64,000 nt of DNA. Source: Geosiphon pyriformis (Eukaryota; Glomeromycota; Glomeromycetes; Archaeosporales; Geosiphonaceae). The stretch's first letter is position 1, and each line of letters begins with the position of its first letter. The stretch spans positions 66,880-130,879 of the forward strand of contig JAAOMT010000647.1 in assembly GCA_016748015.1 (NCBI GenBank). Reading direction: 5' to 3'. A model generated the notes under the pieces. That model searched no databases, was not told the origin of the DNA, and worked only from the letters and a program-made list of their open reading frames with translations. Shown piece by piece: positions 33,632 through 44,659 of this stretch. A program made the position numbers and the translations under genes.

Positions 33632-34554
33632 TTATGCGACTGTGATATTCTCGTGATCTGAGGTTTGTTTGACCATCTCCTCTTTTTCATGACAACTATT
33701 AGCATATGAAGCAATAACCAAAGAGAAATAAACCTAAGAAAGGATGAAAATAGGGGTTTAAAGTTATTTTTAACCAATTTTTTTTTTAAATATTATTACC
33801 TTTAATACTCTATTTACTTACCAGCAATAGTGTTGTTAAAATTGTAAAAACAATATAAGCTGATAGCCCTGCAAGGGAACTATAAATGCAATCATCGGAT
33901 AAACGATTACAGAGGATCACTGCAAAAATTCCAATAATTAAATCGATTACAATGTTTAGGTAGGTAAATGTAACATATGGGCGGAGGAGGCGGTGGGTAT
34001 TCTAAAAAAGAGGTTCAAAGGTTAGAAAGTTAAGCGTTATTAGTCAAATAAAATATTAAAATAATTATCTTTAGTAGTGGAAGATATTTTTGTAAACATA
34101 CCGTAAAACAGATAACGAATAAACCATAGAGAAATCCAAGAGAGCTTATACCATGAAAAATACCAGAAATTAGAGATAAATCCGCATTAAGATTTTCTAC
34201 TAAAAAAGTAAAAATAATTTTTATTAAAAAAAACTATAAAATAATAAAGACTTTAAAAATAAATATATATATATTAAATTCTCACAATTAGTTGATGTTT
34301 TATTCCGATTAGCAAAAAAACCAATAAATCCTAAAATTCCAAAAGTAAAGCTATACATCTAATAAATATTTAATAAAATTTATTATTTTATAATAATTAA
34401 TGTTAAAATAATGTTAAGGAAATTATAAAAGATTATTATAATATACCATCATGAACAAACTAATAAGCACCACACCCGATTTCAAATTGATGCAACAGCA
34501 ACAAGTCGACATACTAGGTTTAGTAACAGGTGAAGTGCCAAATGGCCTATTCAT
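33632..34554 (-). CDS. four-transmembrane protein with N-terminal Cys cluster, 186 aa
   Basis: Five exons with GT-AG ends and consistent phases: 34447-34554, 34286-34358, 34102-34199, 33822-34001 and 33632-33733. The start MNRPFGTSPVTKPSMSTCCC is followed by CINLKSGVVLISLF leading into TM1. Three more hydrophobic segments follow: LSLISGIFHGISSLGFLYGL, LNIVIDLIIGIFAVILC and AGLSAYIVFTILTTLLLVYF. A short acidic cytosolic-type tail ends ENITVA. A Cys-cluster before 'L+SG(V/T)' and TM1, with four TMs, recalls the LAPTM4-like / small tetraspan membrane proteins of endomembranes, but I cannot confirm the family. No individual exon is long enough to look like a gene; coding is supported by the continuous frame across four introns and the regular TM pattern. 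The Cys residues could be palmitoylated. Confidence 0.8.
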
Positions 34555-34672
34555 TTTTGCTTTTTTAAAATTAGTCTTAGATTTTGAAGGGCAAAAAATG
34601 ATATTTTTTAAAAATATAATTTTTGAGTGAAAGTTAGTTTGCTTTTTATATATTTTTGTTTGTTTGTTTGTT

Positions 34673-34732
<60 letters not shown>

Positions 34733-35940
34733 TTTAACTAAAATTTTCTAATTTCGGATTTTTCATTTTGGTAAAATTTTCAGTAACTTAAACTCCTATC
34801 ATAATTTGTTTTGTTAATATTGATTTTTAGTTTGAAAATGATTATAATTGCCAATGATAACTCATAAAAATCCAAAAATAAAGTGAATTTAATAAAAAAC
34901 TGTATTGACTATATGATCTTTACAATTTATTTCTTTTTAAATATTCAAATATTTTTGGATAAAAAAAACATGGTATAGCGAGTTGAAAATATGTGTTTAT
35001 TCATTAAAATGGTTTTTCCGTTTATAATAACAATTTTTTCTTGGCTATATTAGCTATTTATTACCCTTATTTTTCTTGGCTTCATTAGCTAACTATTACC
35101 CTTACAAAATAGATAAACCATAAAAGAAGAAACATTAATATATTACGTATTTTTAACACGTCAAAATAATTTTCTTTTTTTTTTAAAAAAAAAAAGAAGG
35201 ATAAAAAAAGATTATTATTCTATATTTGCTACCATTGAATGAAACCCCACCTATTTATTTCTATTATAAAATGAAAACAAATAAAAAAAAAAAATAGTTC
35301 ATTACCTCTAGGCTATCCTGATTGAATGATGTTGAGTAGAATTTTTTTCTTTAACTGATTAAACTTATTCCTGACTGCTAGAGTGCTATTAATCCAATAA
35401 GTTAGCGGAGATCTTATTAAGGGTAATTTTGGTTGACAAGGCTAAGATCTTATTCTAGGGTTCTTTGTGGGTCAATTTATTGATAAAAAATTCTAATTGA
35501 AAATTGAGGGTGAATTAAGAGGACATAGGGGATAAAGTCAGCGACGTGAAAAGAGGCCATTAAAGTTCCAGAGATTTTATTAATCACATAATTTGAACCA
35601 ACTCATTTTGAAGTGATATCCTTAAGCTGAATTAAAAAAATTTGCGAAATATTTGTTTTGGATTAAATGTATTCAAAAATATTTTAAGCTCTAAAATTAT
35701 ATGTAAAATCTTTAAATACAGACCATAATTTAAATTAACAAAAGTTTTTATTCAAGAAATTTTACTTTTAAAGAGCTTAATTTAATATTTAAATATAAAT
35801 CTCATCAAAATTTGAACATTTTATAATTAAATACCATTATCATATAAAACTAATAAGTTTACAACAATATTTTTATAAGAAACTTTTGTTTTTTTTTTGA
35901 TCTAAAAATAGCTATGTCATAAAATAAAAAATGATATATA
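34555..35940. other. spacer upstream of the 4-TM gene
   Basis: Contains the (TTTC)n microsatellite and a two-unit direct repeat at about 35037-35105 (TTCTTGGCT.ATTAGCTA.TTATTACCC). No ORF or gene is supported; 35320-35540 is less AT-rich but unrecognised. Confidence 0.5.
34657..34732. repeat. (TTTG)n(TTTC)n compound microsatellite
   Basis: Four TTTG units run directly into about 15 TTTC units. This is a polypyrimidine tract able to adopt triplex DNA. Confidence 0.95.
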
Positions 35941-36224
35941 TACAGTTAAACCTGAGATAACCTATACTGAAATAATTTATAACCTGTGATAAGTCATAAC
36001 ATTTTGAATTTACCAATTTGGTAGTTAAAGAATTCCTATGTTTATAATCCATACCTGTGATACCCAATAACTCATAACTTTTTACTGTCAGTATGAGTTA
36101 TCTTAAGTGCTAGATTTATTTTAAATTCTGCTAATTCTGGTAAAATTGCAGTAAAGCAAACTAATATTTCCATAACTAAAAATGCTATATAATAATGTAA
36201 CATTACTTATTCAACAGAATGATT

Positions 36225-36530
36225 ATTAATCATGTAAGTAATCAAGTCAGAGTTTCGAATTGTCCCAAGTTTTAAATTATTACTAACTTTGTGAGTAATC
36301 AAGTCAGAATTTTGAATTGTCCCAAGTTCTAAATTATCATTGATTGTATGAATAAATTGTTCCAAGTTCTAAATTATTATCAATTGTATAAATAATCAAG
36401 TCAGAGTTTTGAATTGTTTCAAGCTCTAAATTATTATCAATTATGTAAGTAATCAAATCAGAGTTTCGAATTATTCCAAGTTTTAAATTATTATCAATTG
36501 TATGAGTAATCAAGTCAGATTTTTGGATCA
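36225..36530. repeat. about five tandem copies of a roughly 58-bp subterminal repeat
   Basis: Imperfect units reading approximately AAGTAATCAAGTCAGAGTTT, then CGAATTGTCCCAAGTT, then (C/T)TAAATTATTATCAATTGT. They lie between the left terminal repeat and the transposase start, where transposase-binding repeats are often found. One unit is shortened. Confidence 0.85.
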
Positions 36531-36584
36531 GTTCTATCTGATCAAAATCTTAATTGTACTTTTTCTTTGTCTTTTAATTCTATT

Positions 36585-36790
36585 ATGTCTAATAGCAAAA
36601 AGCATGCTATTTCTTTAGCTTGTGTTCTGCAAAGTTATAAGAATGCTATATTTTATAATAAGCTTATAATGCTTAATTAATATTATGCAAATGATAAAAA
36701 CCAATCAAAAACTGCAAAGCACTTTAAAAAAAATAGTTTTCTATACATAAAACAGTCTCTAGTTTTGGCTTGAATTAAAAATGAACTAAA
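36585..36790 (+). pseudogene. N-terminal remnant of Tigger-type transposase (CENP-B HTH)
   Basis: MSNSKKHAISLACVLQSYKN followed, after a stop, by YYANDKNQSKTAKHFKKNSF. The spacing 'S..K...L...Q...I..Y......K.K...A..F...' fits the first helix-turn-helix of CENP-B/Tigger proteins. Stops and AT drift end the similarity soon after. Confidence 0.5.
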
Positions 36791-38383
36791 TTTTTATTTA
36801 TAAGCAAATACAATATATAACTTGATTAACAAGTATATACACATAATATGTAATCTTAATTTTGATAAAACACTTATTATTTTTGTTTAAAAAACAGAAT
36901 TGTGTAAAATAATATTTACTAGAGATGTAATTTGAGTTATTAGTATAAAGTTTTATAATTAATTGAATATTTTAGAAAATAAGTACCAAAAACCATTTAA
37001 TAATTGACTTAAAAACTTAAAGATCATATTAAATTACATTTACTTTACTTTTATGGTAATGCATTATTAATTAATATTAAACATATTAAAGATAAGTAAT
37101 TGCATATAATAATATTTTTTGTTAATTAGAAATTATGCAATATTTTTAACATAAATAAAACTACACTATTTTATGCCATATTATCAAATTAAAGTTTTAT
37201 TACAATACTATATTATAATACCAACAATTAAAAATATAACTAATATTTGTTTTTATAATTAATATTAATATAATTAAATGTTTGTTATTACTTATTATTA
37301 GTTATAGTAAACATCTATACTGTTTTCAAAAAAAACAGAAAAGCAACTTGGTTTTCAATATTATTTAAACACTTGTGCTTAGATAACTGATAATATTTTT
37401 TAACAGTAGTTTGTTAATTAAAATTATCAACTATATAAAAAAAACCAAAACATATTGTTATTAATAAACAATTTTGCTAATTACAATTATAATATAAGAT
37501 TTATTATAAATATTTATGTAAAATAATTTTTATCTAACTTAACAGTACATATTTAGTTTATAGATATTAAAATTATTTATTGTTTTAAGACACATTACTG
37601 TTTACTATGTATTAAATCTTTTTGATAATAATACTAATAATATTTATGCAATTAACCAACTTTAAACAAGTATTTAATTTATAAAACATGAAAAAATGTT
37701 TTAAATAAAATAATCACTTATTGCTAACACAAAGTTAATATTTTTTTAATTAATACAAATAACAACTTTTAAAATAAAATTATAAACTTGGAAATAATAA
37801 CTAATTATAATTAAAAGATAATATTAAAAAAGATTAAAAATTACTACAAAGAATTTAATTATATATTGCCAAATTGTATATATTTATCAATTAAAAAGTT
37901 GGTAAATTTATCTAAAAAAACAATATAATTACTTTAAAATATCTAAATAATAATGAAATGTAAATTATATTATAACAAATTATAAAACAAAGCATAATAA
38001 CTCTAATAAAATACAAAAAATACAAAAAATAATAAGTATTAAAGATGTATTAACTATTTATACAAATTTTAAACTTATAAAACTTAAAAATAGCAAGAAA
38101 TTTTATAATACAATTAGTAAGCTTATTTATTTTAAATATATACTTCATAAAAAATACAAAATAAATAAAAACAAACAACTTTTACAAGTTTTTTTAATAT
38201 TGCATAAACTATTTAAAAAATTTTATAAAAATATGCAAATAAATTTATTTTTTAATAATATTATGTTTATTTTTATTATATATATATTTTATATATACTT
38301 AAATCTAGAAAAACTTATAATCTGTAATAATTTATAACAATTTGTATTTATTAAGAGTATAAGTTATTTCAAGTTTAACTGTA

Positions 38384-38663
38384 ACAATATTTTAAATATT
38401 TTTTTTTTAAATAAAATATACAAGTTTTATAATAAAAATAAAACAATATTTAAAATAAAAACATATTTAAATTTTAAATTTGTTTGTTTATAAATAATAT
38501 AAATACAATAGTTTTAATAATAATAATAATAATAAATTATAATTAAAAAGTTTAAATAAAATATTAAAAATAATATATATAAAACCAAAAAGTTATATAA
38601 TTATATTATAAAAATTTGGAATATTATAAAAAAAATTTAAATTAAGTTTTTAAATAAAATTAA
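38384..38663. other. AT-rich spacer between DNA transposon and LINE
   Basis: Low-complexity, with a short AAT run at about 38517-38535. The abrupt change to GC-richer coding DNA at 38664 marks the LINE 5' truncation point. Confidence 0.6.
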
Positions 38664-39970
38664 AGTTGCAGGCTATTGCTCTGGCTCTTGAATGTATTCC
38701 TTTTTTTTGTTTGGTTAACTTGTTTTCAGACAGCCAAGCTGCTTTGGATGTATACAAAACTGAATTCTTGTTGGCTCATCCGGACTTCAAAAATCAGTGT
38801 TGGATCGAACAACGTTATATTGCTAACATTGTTCATAAAAAAAATTTAGATGTAAATTGGATTAAGATTAAGGGTCACTCAGACGTCTCGAGCAATGAAC
38901 GGGCTGATGTGTTCGCTAGGATAGCTGCTTTTTCCTCTTGGCAGCTACTCTATATGGTTAGTGAACATTTTTTGAGGGCTGGTGGCTCTGTGGTTTCTGG
39001 TAATTCAAAACATTTTGTTTGTGATGTTTTCCATTCTGTTTACCATGCACGTTGGGAGGTTGGTTCTGGTTCTAAAGTCGTGGTAAACAGGCTGTGTACT
39101 GATATTGACTGGTCCAAATCTTCTTCAGTGTGGCATCCGGACTTCCACCTAGCTACTGGTTTTACTAGTGCTCAGACTGCTGGTTTTTGGATGTATTTTA
39201 TGAAGGCTTTATACTATCGCCTTCCAGTGGCTGTGCATAAGTGTGTTTATAATAAGTGTTATTCTAGTGTTGCGTGTTTGTTCTGTGAGGATGTTAAGGT
39301 CTCAGACCATGTTTTTTCCTGCCCATCTGATGCTGCTGGTCGCGCTCACTTGGTGGACGTTCATACTTCTATTTGGAAATTGCACTCAGGTTTATCTCAG
39401 TTTTTCTCTTGTGTTTTACAGTTGCTGTCTACTCACTTCTCTGATGTTATTGTTAGTACAGCTCTGTGTAAGGGCTTTGTTTTTTGTGAGTGGTATCATG
39501 AGTCTGTTTCCATCTTCAAGGATTCTAAGGTTGCAGCCCAGAATATTGTGGCCTTTGTGCATGATTTCTGTCTTGCATTCCAGGATGATATCTGGCTAGC
39601 ACAAACTAAACACCAAGCTTTTATGAAGAAGGGTGAGTTGATTCTGCATGATGGTTCTGTTCCTGTAGCTGTATCTGGTCTTTTCTCTGTGCTTTCGGCT
39701 AGTGTTGTCAGGTTGTTAGGCATTGCTGATGCTTTTGGTGTTGGTTTTGGATATCATAGATGTTATTTGTTCTTCTCAGGTATTAGAGATAAGACTTCTG
39801 TTCATATAGGGGTGTAGTGTTATTCTGATTGGTTTGAATGGTTAGTCACGTGTAGAAAATGCATGATTTACACTTAGTTTAGATCATATATTGATGTATT
39901 GTACTAGTTTGCATTTGGACTTTACTCAATAAACGTGGTAAAAAAAAAATTAAAATTAAAAAAAATAAAA
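38664..39970 (+). mobile_element. 5'-truncated LINE (non-LTR retrotransposon) insertion
   Basis: Starts abruptly inside the RNase H domain (LQAIALALECIPFF), contains the 3' end of ORF2 and a 3' UTR with AATAAA at about 39927, and ends in an A-rich tail (39941-39970). 5' truncation with a 3' poly(A) tail is the usual outcome of incomplete target-primed reverse transcription. Base composition is far less AT-rich than the flanks and the frame is open, so this copy is young. Confidence 0.9.
38666..39817 (+). pseudogene. LINE ORF2 C-terminal part: RNase H and Cys-His tail (partial, open)
   Basis: 383 codons open to the natural stop. RNase H motifs: LQAIALALE (helix with the catalytic Glu), FSDSQAALD (catalytic Asp) and IKGHSDVSSNERADVFA (HSD..N..AD). 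A Cys-His motif CLFCEDVKVSDHVFSC follows at about residues 213-230, then the family's C-terminal domain ending GISDKT-like/VHIGV. Endonuclease and reverse transcriptase are missing because of the 5' truncation, so it cannot transpose by itself. It resembles the 3' part of the full-length copy to its right and the minus-strand copy at 51.9-53.2 kb. Confidence 0.9.
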
Positions 39971-40076
39971 AACTTCTTTCTCTCCTTTGTCCCAAATTCC
40001 TAAAAAAGAGTCAAAAGTTTTTTGAAAGAAGTTTTTACAATTCAGTATAATAAATATAAACTCTTTATTCTTGACT

Positions 40077-41896
40077 ATGAAACCACCATTGGCTGTAGTA
40101 TTGCTGTTATAAAGAAAGCTGCTTAAGTTTCTGGTTCTAGTAATGGCTTTAGACCTGTTCTTCCAAGAAAAAAAAGGAGAGGTGGTATTTTAGAAAATGG
40201 TTCTATTGGTATGGATATTGGTCCTAAAGTTCAAAATAGTCATTCATGGGATTCAGAGACTGGTAACACCACTAAGTCTAATAGTATTGACATGGAAAAG
40301 GAATGTTTGGTGCAAGAAACCAGTTTTGATTATGGTAAAAACAGTACTATTGTTGGAGAGGATTCTAATCAAACACCTACAAATTCAAAAGTCAAAACCA
40401 AAAAGACATTGAGTAAGCCATTAGGAAAGATTGATTTCTCAAGTAGTGGTGATAATGATGAGGTTTTTTCAGATGCTTTTCTGGAACTCTCTCCTCTCTT
40501 AAAGAAAATGGTCAGTGTTTCTGTTTGGAAATTCTTTGCTTTGAATATTGGGCTGGATAAAATTTCTGAGAAATCTTTTTAAGAGAAACTTTTGGTAGTC
40601 AGAAAATTATTTTCAGGTATTAATAGTTTTGGAGGTGATCTCTACTCCCTCAAAATTTGCTGGAATAATTAGAGTAACGTTCACTCCCAAATCAAGTTTG
40701 GCTCAAGCCTCAAAAAAGACTGCTGATGTAAAGATCTTAATGAATACCAATCTCAAAAAATCTGCTGTGCATTCAGATCTGGCTGTAGTATTAAAAAAAA
40801 TTCCAATTGGTACTTTTGCTGAGGCTGTATATGCTGCGCTGTCTGATTTTGGCATAATTAAGTCGATCAAGATGCAATTGATAGGGCTGTGGCAGAAAGC
40901 AGTAGTTGAATTTGAACAGATAGATTATGCTGATTTGGTTGCAACAAAATAGTCTATCCTAATTGAAAAAAATGCAATGCATATTGCTAGATCTGATATG
41001 GACAAAGAAACTTGAAACACAAGGGATGTTTACAAAGCTTTTTTGTACACTCTTCCAATGGAGACCAATGCACATGATATTTGGAATTATATCAATTCAG
41101 TAGGTGGAAGAACTTGTATCATTGACTGTCATTTGGTTTCATATGCTCAGGCCAAGTACACTGCTGTTTGTTTTGATTCTGCTAAATCATTGGATGCAGT
41201 TATGAGAACCATGCCAATGTTAAAAAATGTCAACATGTGCTGGTTTTGTCTTGTTATGGCTAAGTGTGCTAAGTGTGAGAATTCAGATCATATATCTTTA
41301 AACTATACAGTTGATGAAAAGATTTCTTCTAATAGTTCACAATGCAGAATACTTTCAAATACTGATAAAAACAGACTGGCTACTATTTATGCCAAATGCT
41401 TGGCTCTAGTTGTTCAACCAGTTGCTTTTGGTGGTGCTTTATGAGCAAGTATTGTTGGTGGGTCTTTTTCCCTCTTCTTTCTTTATATATTAGTTTGGTT
41501 AGTTCTGGTTCCTCCTCAGAAGTAAAACCTACTTTGCTGGTGTCTCTGAAATGGAATAATAGATTTGCCATTCTTAAGTGCAGTCTTGCCAGCCTTGCAG
41601 AATGTGTTGATAAGTTGGCTAAAAAGTTGAATACATCCAGACCAATGGTTTCTTAGCCTAGTCCTGAATGTTAACCATTGGTAACTCTTTTATCACAGAA
41701 TCAAGGGACAGATATAGTAATAAGTGAGAGTTTGAGTGTGATCACTAGTGGTGGAATTTTTGTAGAAATAGCAGTTTTTGATTCTTCAGTGGTCTCAAAA
41801 ATGAAAAAAACTTTGAACAATCTGTCAATCACAGTTATAGGCTTTTTAGCCAAAATGGACAATGCTGGTTTGGTTCCTGCTGTTCATCCTTCTTAA
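40077..41896 (+). pseudogene. LINE ORF1: RRM-like RNA-binding protein, broken
   Basis: Pieces in shifting frames. A charged Ser-rich N-terminal region (40130-40580); an RRM-like fold (40770-40950) with IPIGTFAEAVYAALSDFGII and WQKAVVEFEQIDYADL; a second segment DIWNYINSVGGRTCIIDCHL (41080-41130); a degenerate zinc knuckle CAKCENSDHISLN (41268-41305) in which the last Cys is absent; and a coiled-coil-prone C-terminus ending at TAA 41894-41896. LINE ORF1 proteins coat the element RNA as chaperones. At least four stops or frame changes make it non-functional. Confidence 0.8.
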
Positions 41897-42690
41897 TGAC
41901 TGATCTGGTATAGAAAATAGCCACGTGCAATGTTCAAGGTGTCAATATTTCTACTAAGCAAGAAGACATTATTTGTTGGCATAATAATTTGGAAAATATG
42001 GTTTTTATTATTACAGAAATAAAGTTAAGGTCTATCATTAGGCCATAGATAAAAAATAAGTTTGATGGGGTGAAGATTTTTTTTTCAGAATTGGACAAAG
42101 GTTTTCTTGGAACTGGGGTGGCAATTATTATGAACAATTTTTTGGCTTGTCATGTTTTCAAAGTTGAAGAGGTTTTTAGTCAGGTGATCTCTGTAAAACT
42201 TTTTTTTAAGGACAAGTTTTTGGTTTCGATTTTGGGTTTTTATACTGGTGCTTCTACTGGAGCAAGATTTAGTCAGGCTCTGGAAATAAATTCTTTTATT
42301 TCTAAAGCTGTTAATTCCAGTACTTTTGTGGTTTTGAGTGGTGATTTTAATAAGAATAGTTCTAAGAAAAGTGCAAGTTTCAAGTTCTGTTCAGATCTGG
42401 GTTTAATCAACTTATTTGGTGAACATTCACTGATTAAAGCTTCTACATAGAACAATTTGAGAGGCATTAAGAAAACTATTAATTATATTTTTATTAGTGG
42501 TAGTTTGTTATTAGCAGTTGCTGGCCAAAAAATTAGTTCTGTCTCTGATTACTTTGACACTGATCACAAGGCTGTTGAGGTGTCAGTCAGTCTGGATAGA
42601 TTTTTGGATGTTCGCTTAAATGGTTTGTGCAAACAAGCTAATAAGGATTGTTGAAAATTCAAGATTGCTGGGGTGGATGATTTTAGATGA
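41896..42690 (+). pseudogene. LINE ORF2 endonuclease domain (APE-type), broken
   Basis: The ORF2 ATG at 41896 overlaps the ORF1 stop (TAATG). The frame has TAG after five codons, then KIATCNVQGVNIST, TEIKLRS (catalytic Glu region), VVLSGDFNKN (GDFN motif) and DTDHKAV (catalytic DH). These are the hallmarks of apurinic-type endonucleases of non-LTR elements, which nick the target for reverse transcription. Confidence 0.85.
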
Positions 42691-43369
42691 GCTCGTTTTA
42701 AGGAGTGTACTTTCATCAGGTTTTCTTCTGTAGTTGATGAGTTTTTGGCTACAAGTATTAGTGAAAATTTTGATTCCATGTGGTCTTTGTTGGTAAAAGT
42801 AATGGTTGATTCAGCTGATGAAACATTTTTTAGACATTGGTTTTGTAAGGTCAAATGTTCTTTCAACAAACATTCTTCTAAGTTTTTTAAGCTAGAAATG
42901 TTAGTTGCTAAAGTTGTAAAGTCTTTTCAGTCTGGTAATGCTTTTAGGACAGGTTTTTTTCTTGATGCTTGGTTAATTGCTGATGAGAAAAAAGCTCTCA
43001 AGGTTTGAAACATGTTGGATAATGGTTCCAGCAGTGTGGATATTTTTAGTCATTTGTCTAAGATTAGAAAAAATTACCATTGTTTCAAGATACATGAATC
43101 TAGAGCTGCTGAAGCTGCTGCAATTAGAAGTGCCATTGATAAGAAAATGGAAAATTTTTGCTCAGACAAAGGCCACATGATCAAAAGTATTCTGAATAAA
43201 TCTTTTCACAAAGTGGTTCTTGACTATTTAGTAGTAGATAATGAACTGGTTTTGGATTCTGTTGAGATTAAATCTAAAGTAAATATGATAATGGAAGGGT
43301 GGACTAGGAAGTGTTCAGTGTCTGTGCTTTTATCTACTCTATAGATCTGTCAGTATGCTCTTTTACAAC

Positions 43370-44410
43370 ATGTAGACAATAGTGCTTTCTCTGGTGTTAT
43401 GAATGTTATTGGTTTTGATAAGTTGTTTCAGGTTGTCAAACATTTGTCAAATAGAAAGACTGCTGGTCTCAGTGGCCTTCCTAATGAATTGTGGTAATAC
43501 CATTCATAGAAGTTTGTTGGATTTCTTAATTTTGTGTCTAAGATTGAGTGTGATTCCAGTTTTGTGAAAGAGGGCATAGGTCTCAATGATACCCAAGTTT
43601 TATGATTGGGATATGTCTTAACAAACACTTGTCCTATTGCTCTGATGGAGACTGTTCACTAGATTCTCTCTAAAATTCTCTTGAATCAGATTTTTCTTGC
43701 TTGCAGCAAGTTTGGGGTTTTATGCAGAGATAATTTTTCTGTACTTAAAGGCACTTTGACACAGACTTCTATTTTTGCTATTGGCTTAGTAGTTGAAAAT
43801 ATTTTGGAAAAGAGCAGAGAGATTTGGTTGATTTTGTAGAACATATACAAAGCATATGACTCAATTGGCTGGTATTATTTGGGGACTAGTTTGTGACACA
43901 TAAAAATGTGTGATAGGTTTATTAAGTTTTTTGGGTGAATTCATAAAAATAGATTGAACCATATTATGACAGATTTTGGCCTTTTAGATGACTATTGAGT
44001 GTTTGATGTCTTAATTAAGATAAAGTGTTCTCTCTTTTTCTTTGATGAATCTTCTATGACTCTCTATTGTGTGAAGTTAAGAGGCAAGAAAGTGTGTATG
44101 ATTACTAGATTGATATCAAGTTTGTGGCCAAAACAGACAGAATATACAATGTGAATGGGATGATCTCTTTTTTTGCAGCTGGGGCTTTTGTTAATGATAC
44201 TATCTGAGTTGAGAATAGCCAGGCTGTTATACAGTTTATATTAGACATTGCCAGTGAATTTTTTTCAATTAATGATATTTCAATTAATAATAACTAAATG
44301 GTGGCTATTTCTATCAACCAGAGAGTTAAAAATGCTGTTCTCAAGATTAGTGGATTACCTATTTCGATTGCAAACATAGTGTACTTCATAGATACCTTGG
44401 TATTTTTTTG
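43370..44410 (+). pseudogene. LINE ORF2 reverse transcriptase domain, broken
   Basis: Fragments of the fingers and palm: KTAGLSGLPNELW at 43460-43495, NTCPIALMETVH (43625-43660), NIYKAYDSIGW at about 43840 (motif A with its Asp) and AGAFVNDTI at about 44185 (motif C, where the expected FVDD is FVND). Many TAG/TGA/TAA interruptions and indels. The region 42690-43370 between endonuclease and RT is also ORF2 and similarly broken. Confidence 0.8.
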
Positions 44411-44659
44411 TTAACTAGTGGTTTGTTTAAGCTTAGTTTGGTTAAAGCACAGTTTAATGTCAAATTCTTTTCCAATATGGTATTGCAAAAGATTATTTCT
44501 GATAAGCAATTCTTGTACCTGGTTTCAGCTGTTCTCCAGCCCATTGTTAGTTACTGTACTTAATTTAGTTTTGTCTTTTCTGCTGTTTGTCATTGTTGGA
44601 ACACTCTGGTTAGAAGAGGCTTTAAGTCTAAGACTGGTTTATCCCAGGATTTTTTTAAT

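Larger units (their letters stand above)
35943..38381 (+). mobile_element. Tigger/pogo-like DNA transposon, 2439 bp, heavily decayed interior
   Basis: Left end CAGTTAAACCTGAGATAACC at 35943 and right end, read inward on the other strand, CAGTTAAACTTGAAATAACT from 38381. Over the first 26 bases 23 match, and all three differences are transitions. TA lies outside both ends (35941-35942 and 38382-38383). An ATG at 36585 begins MSNSKKHAISLAC and continues, with stops, through YYANDKNQSKTAKHFKKNSF, resembling the CENP-B-type N-terminal HTH of Tigger transposases. The remaining 1.7 kb is almost pure A/T with no recognisable catalytic domain. Confidence 0.75.
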
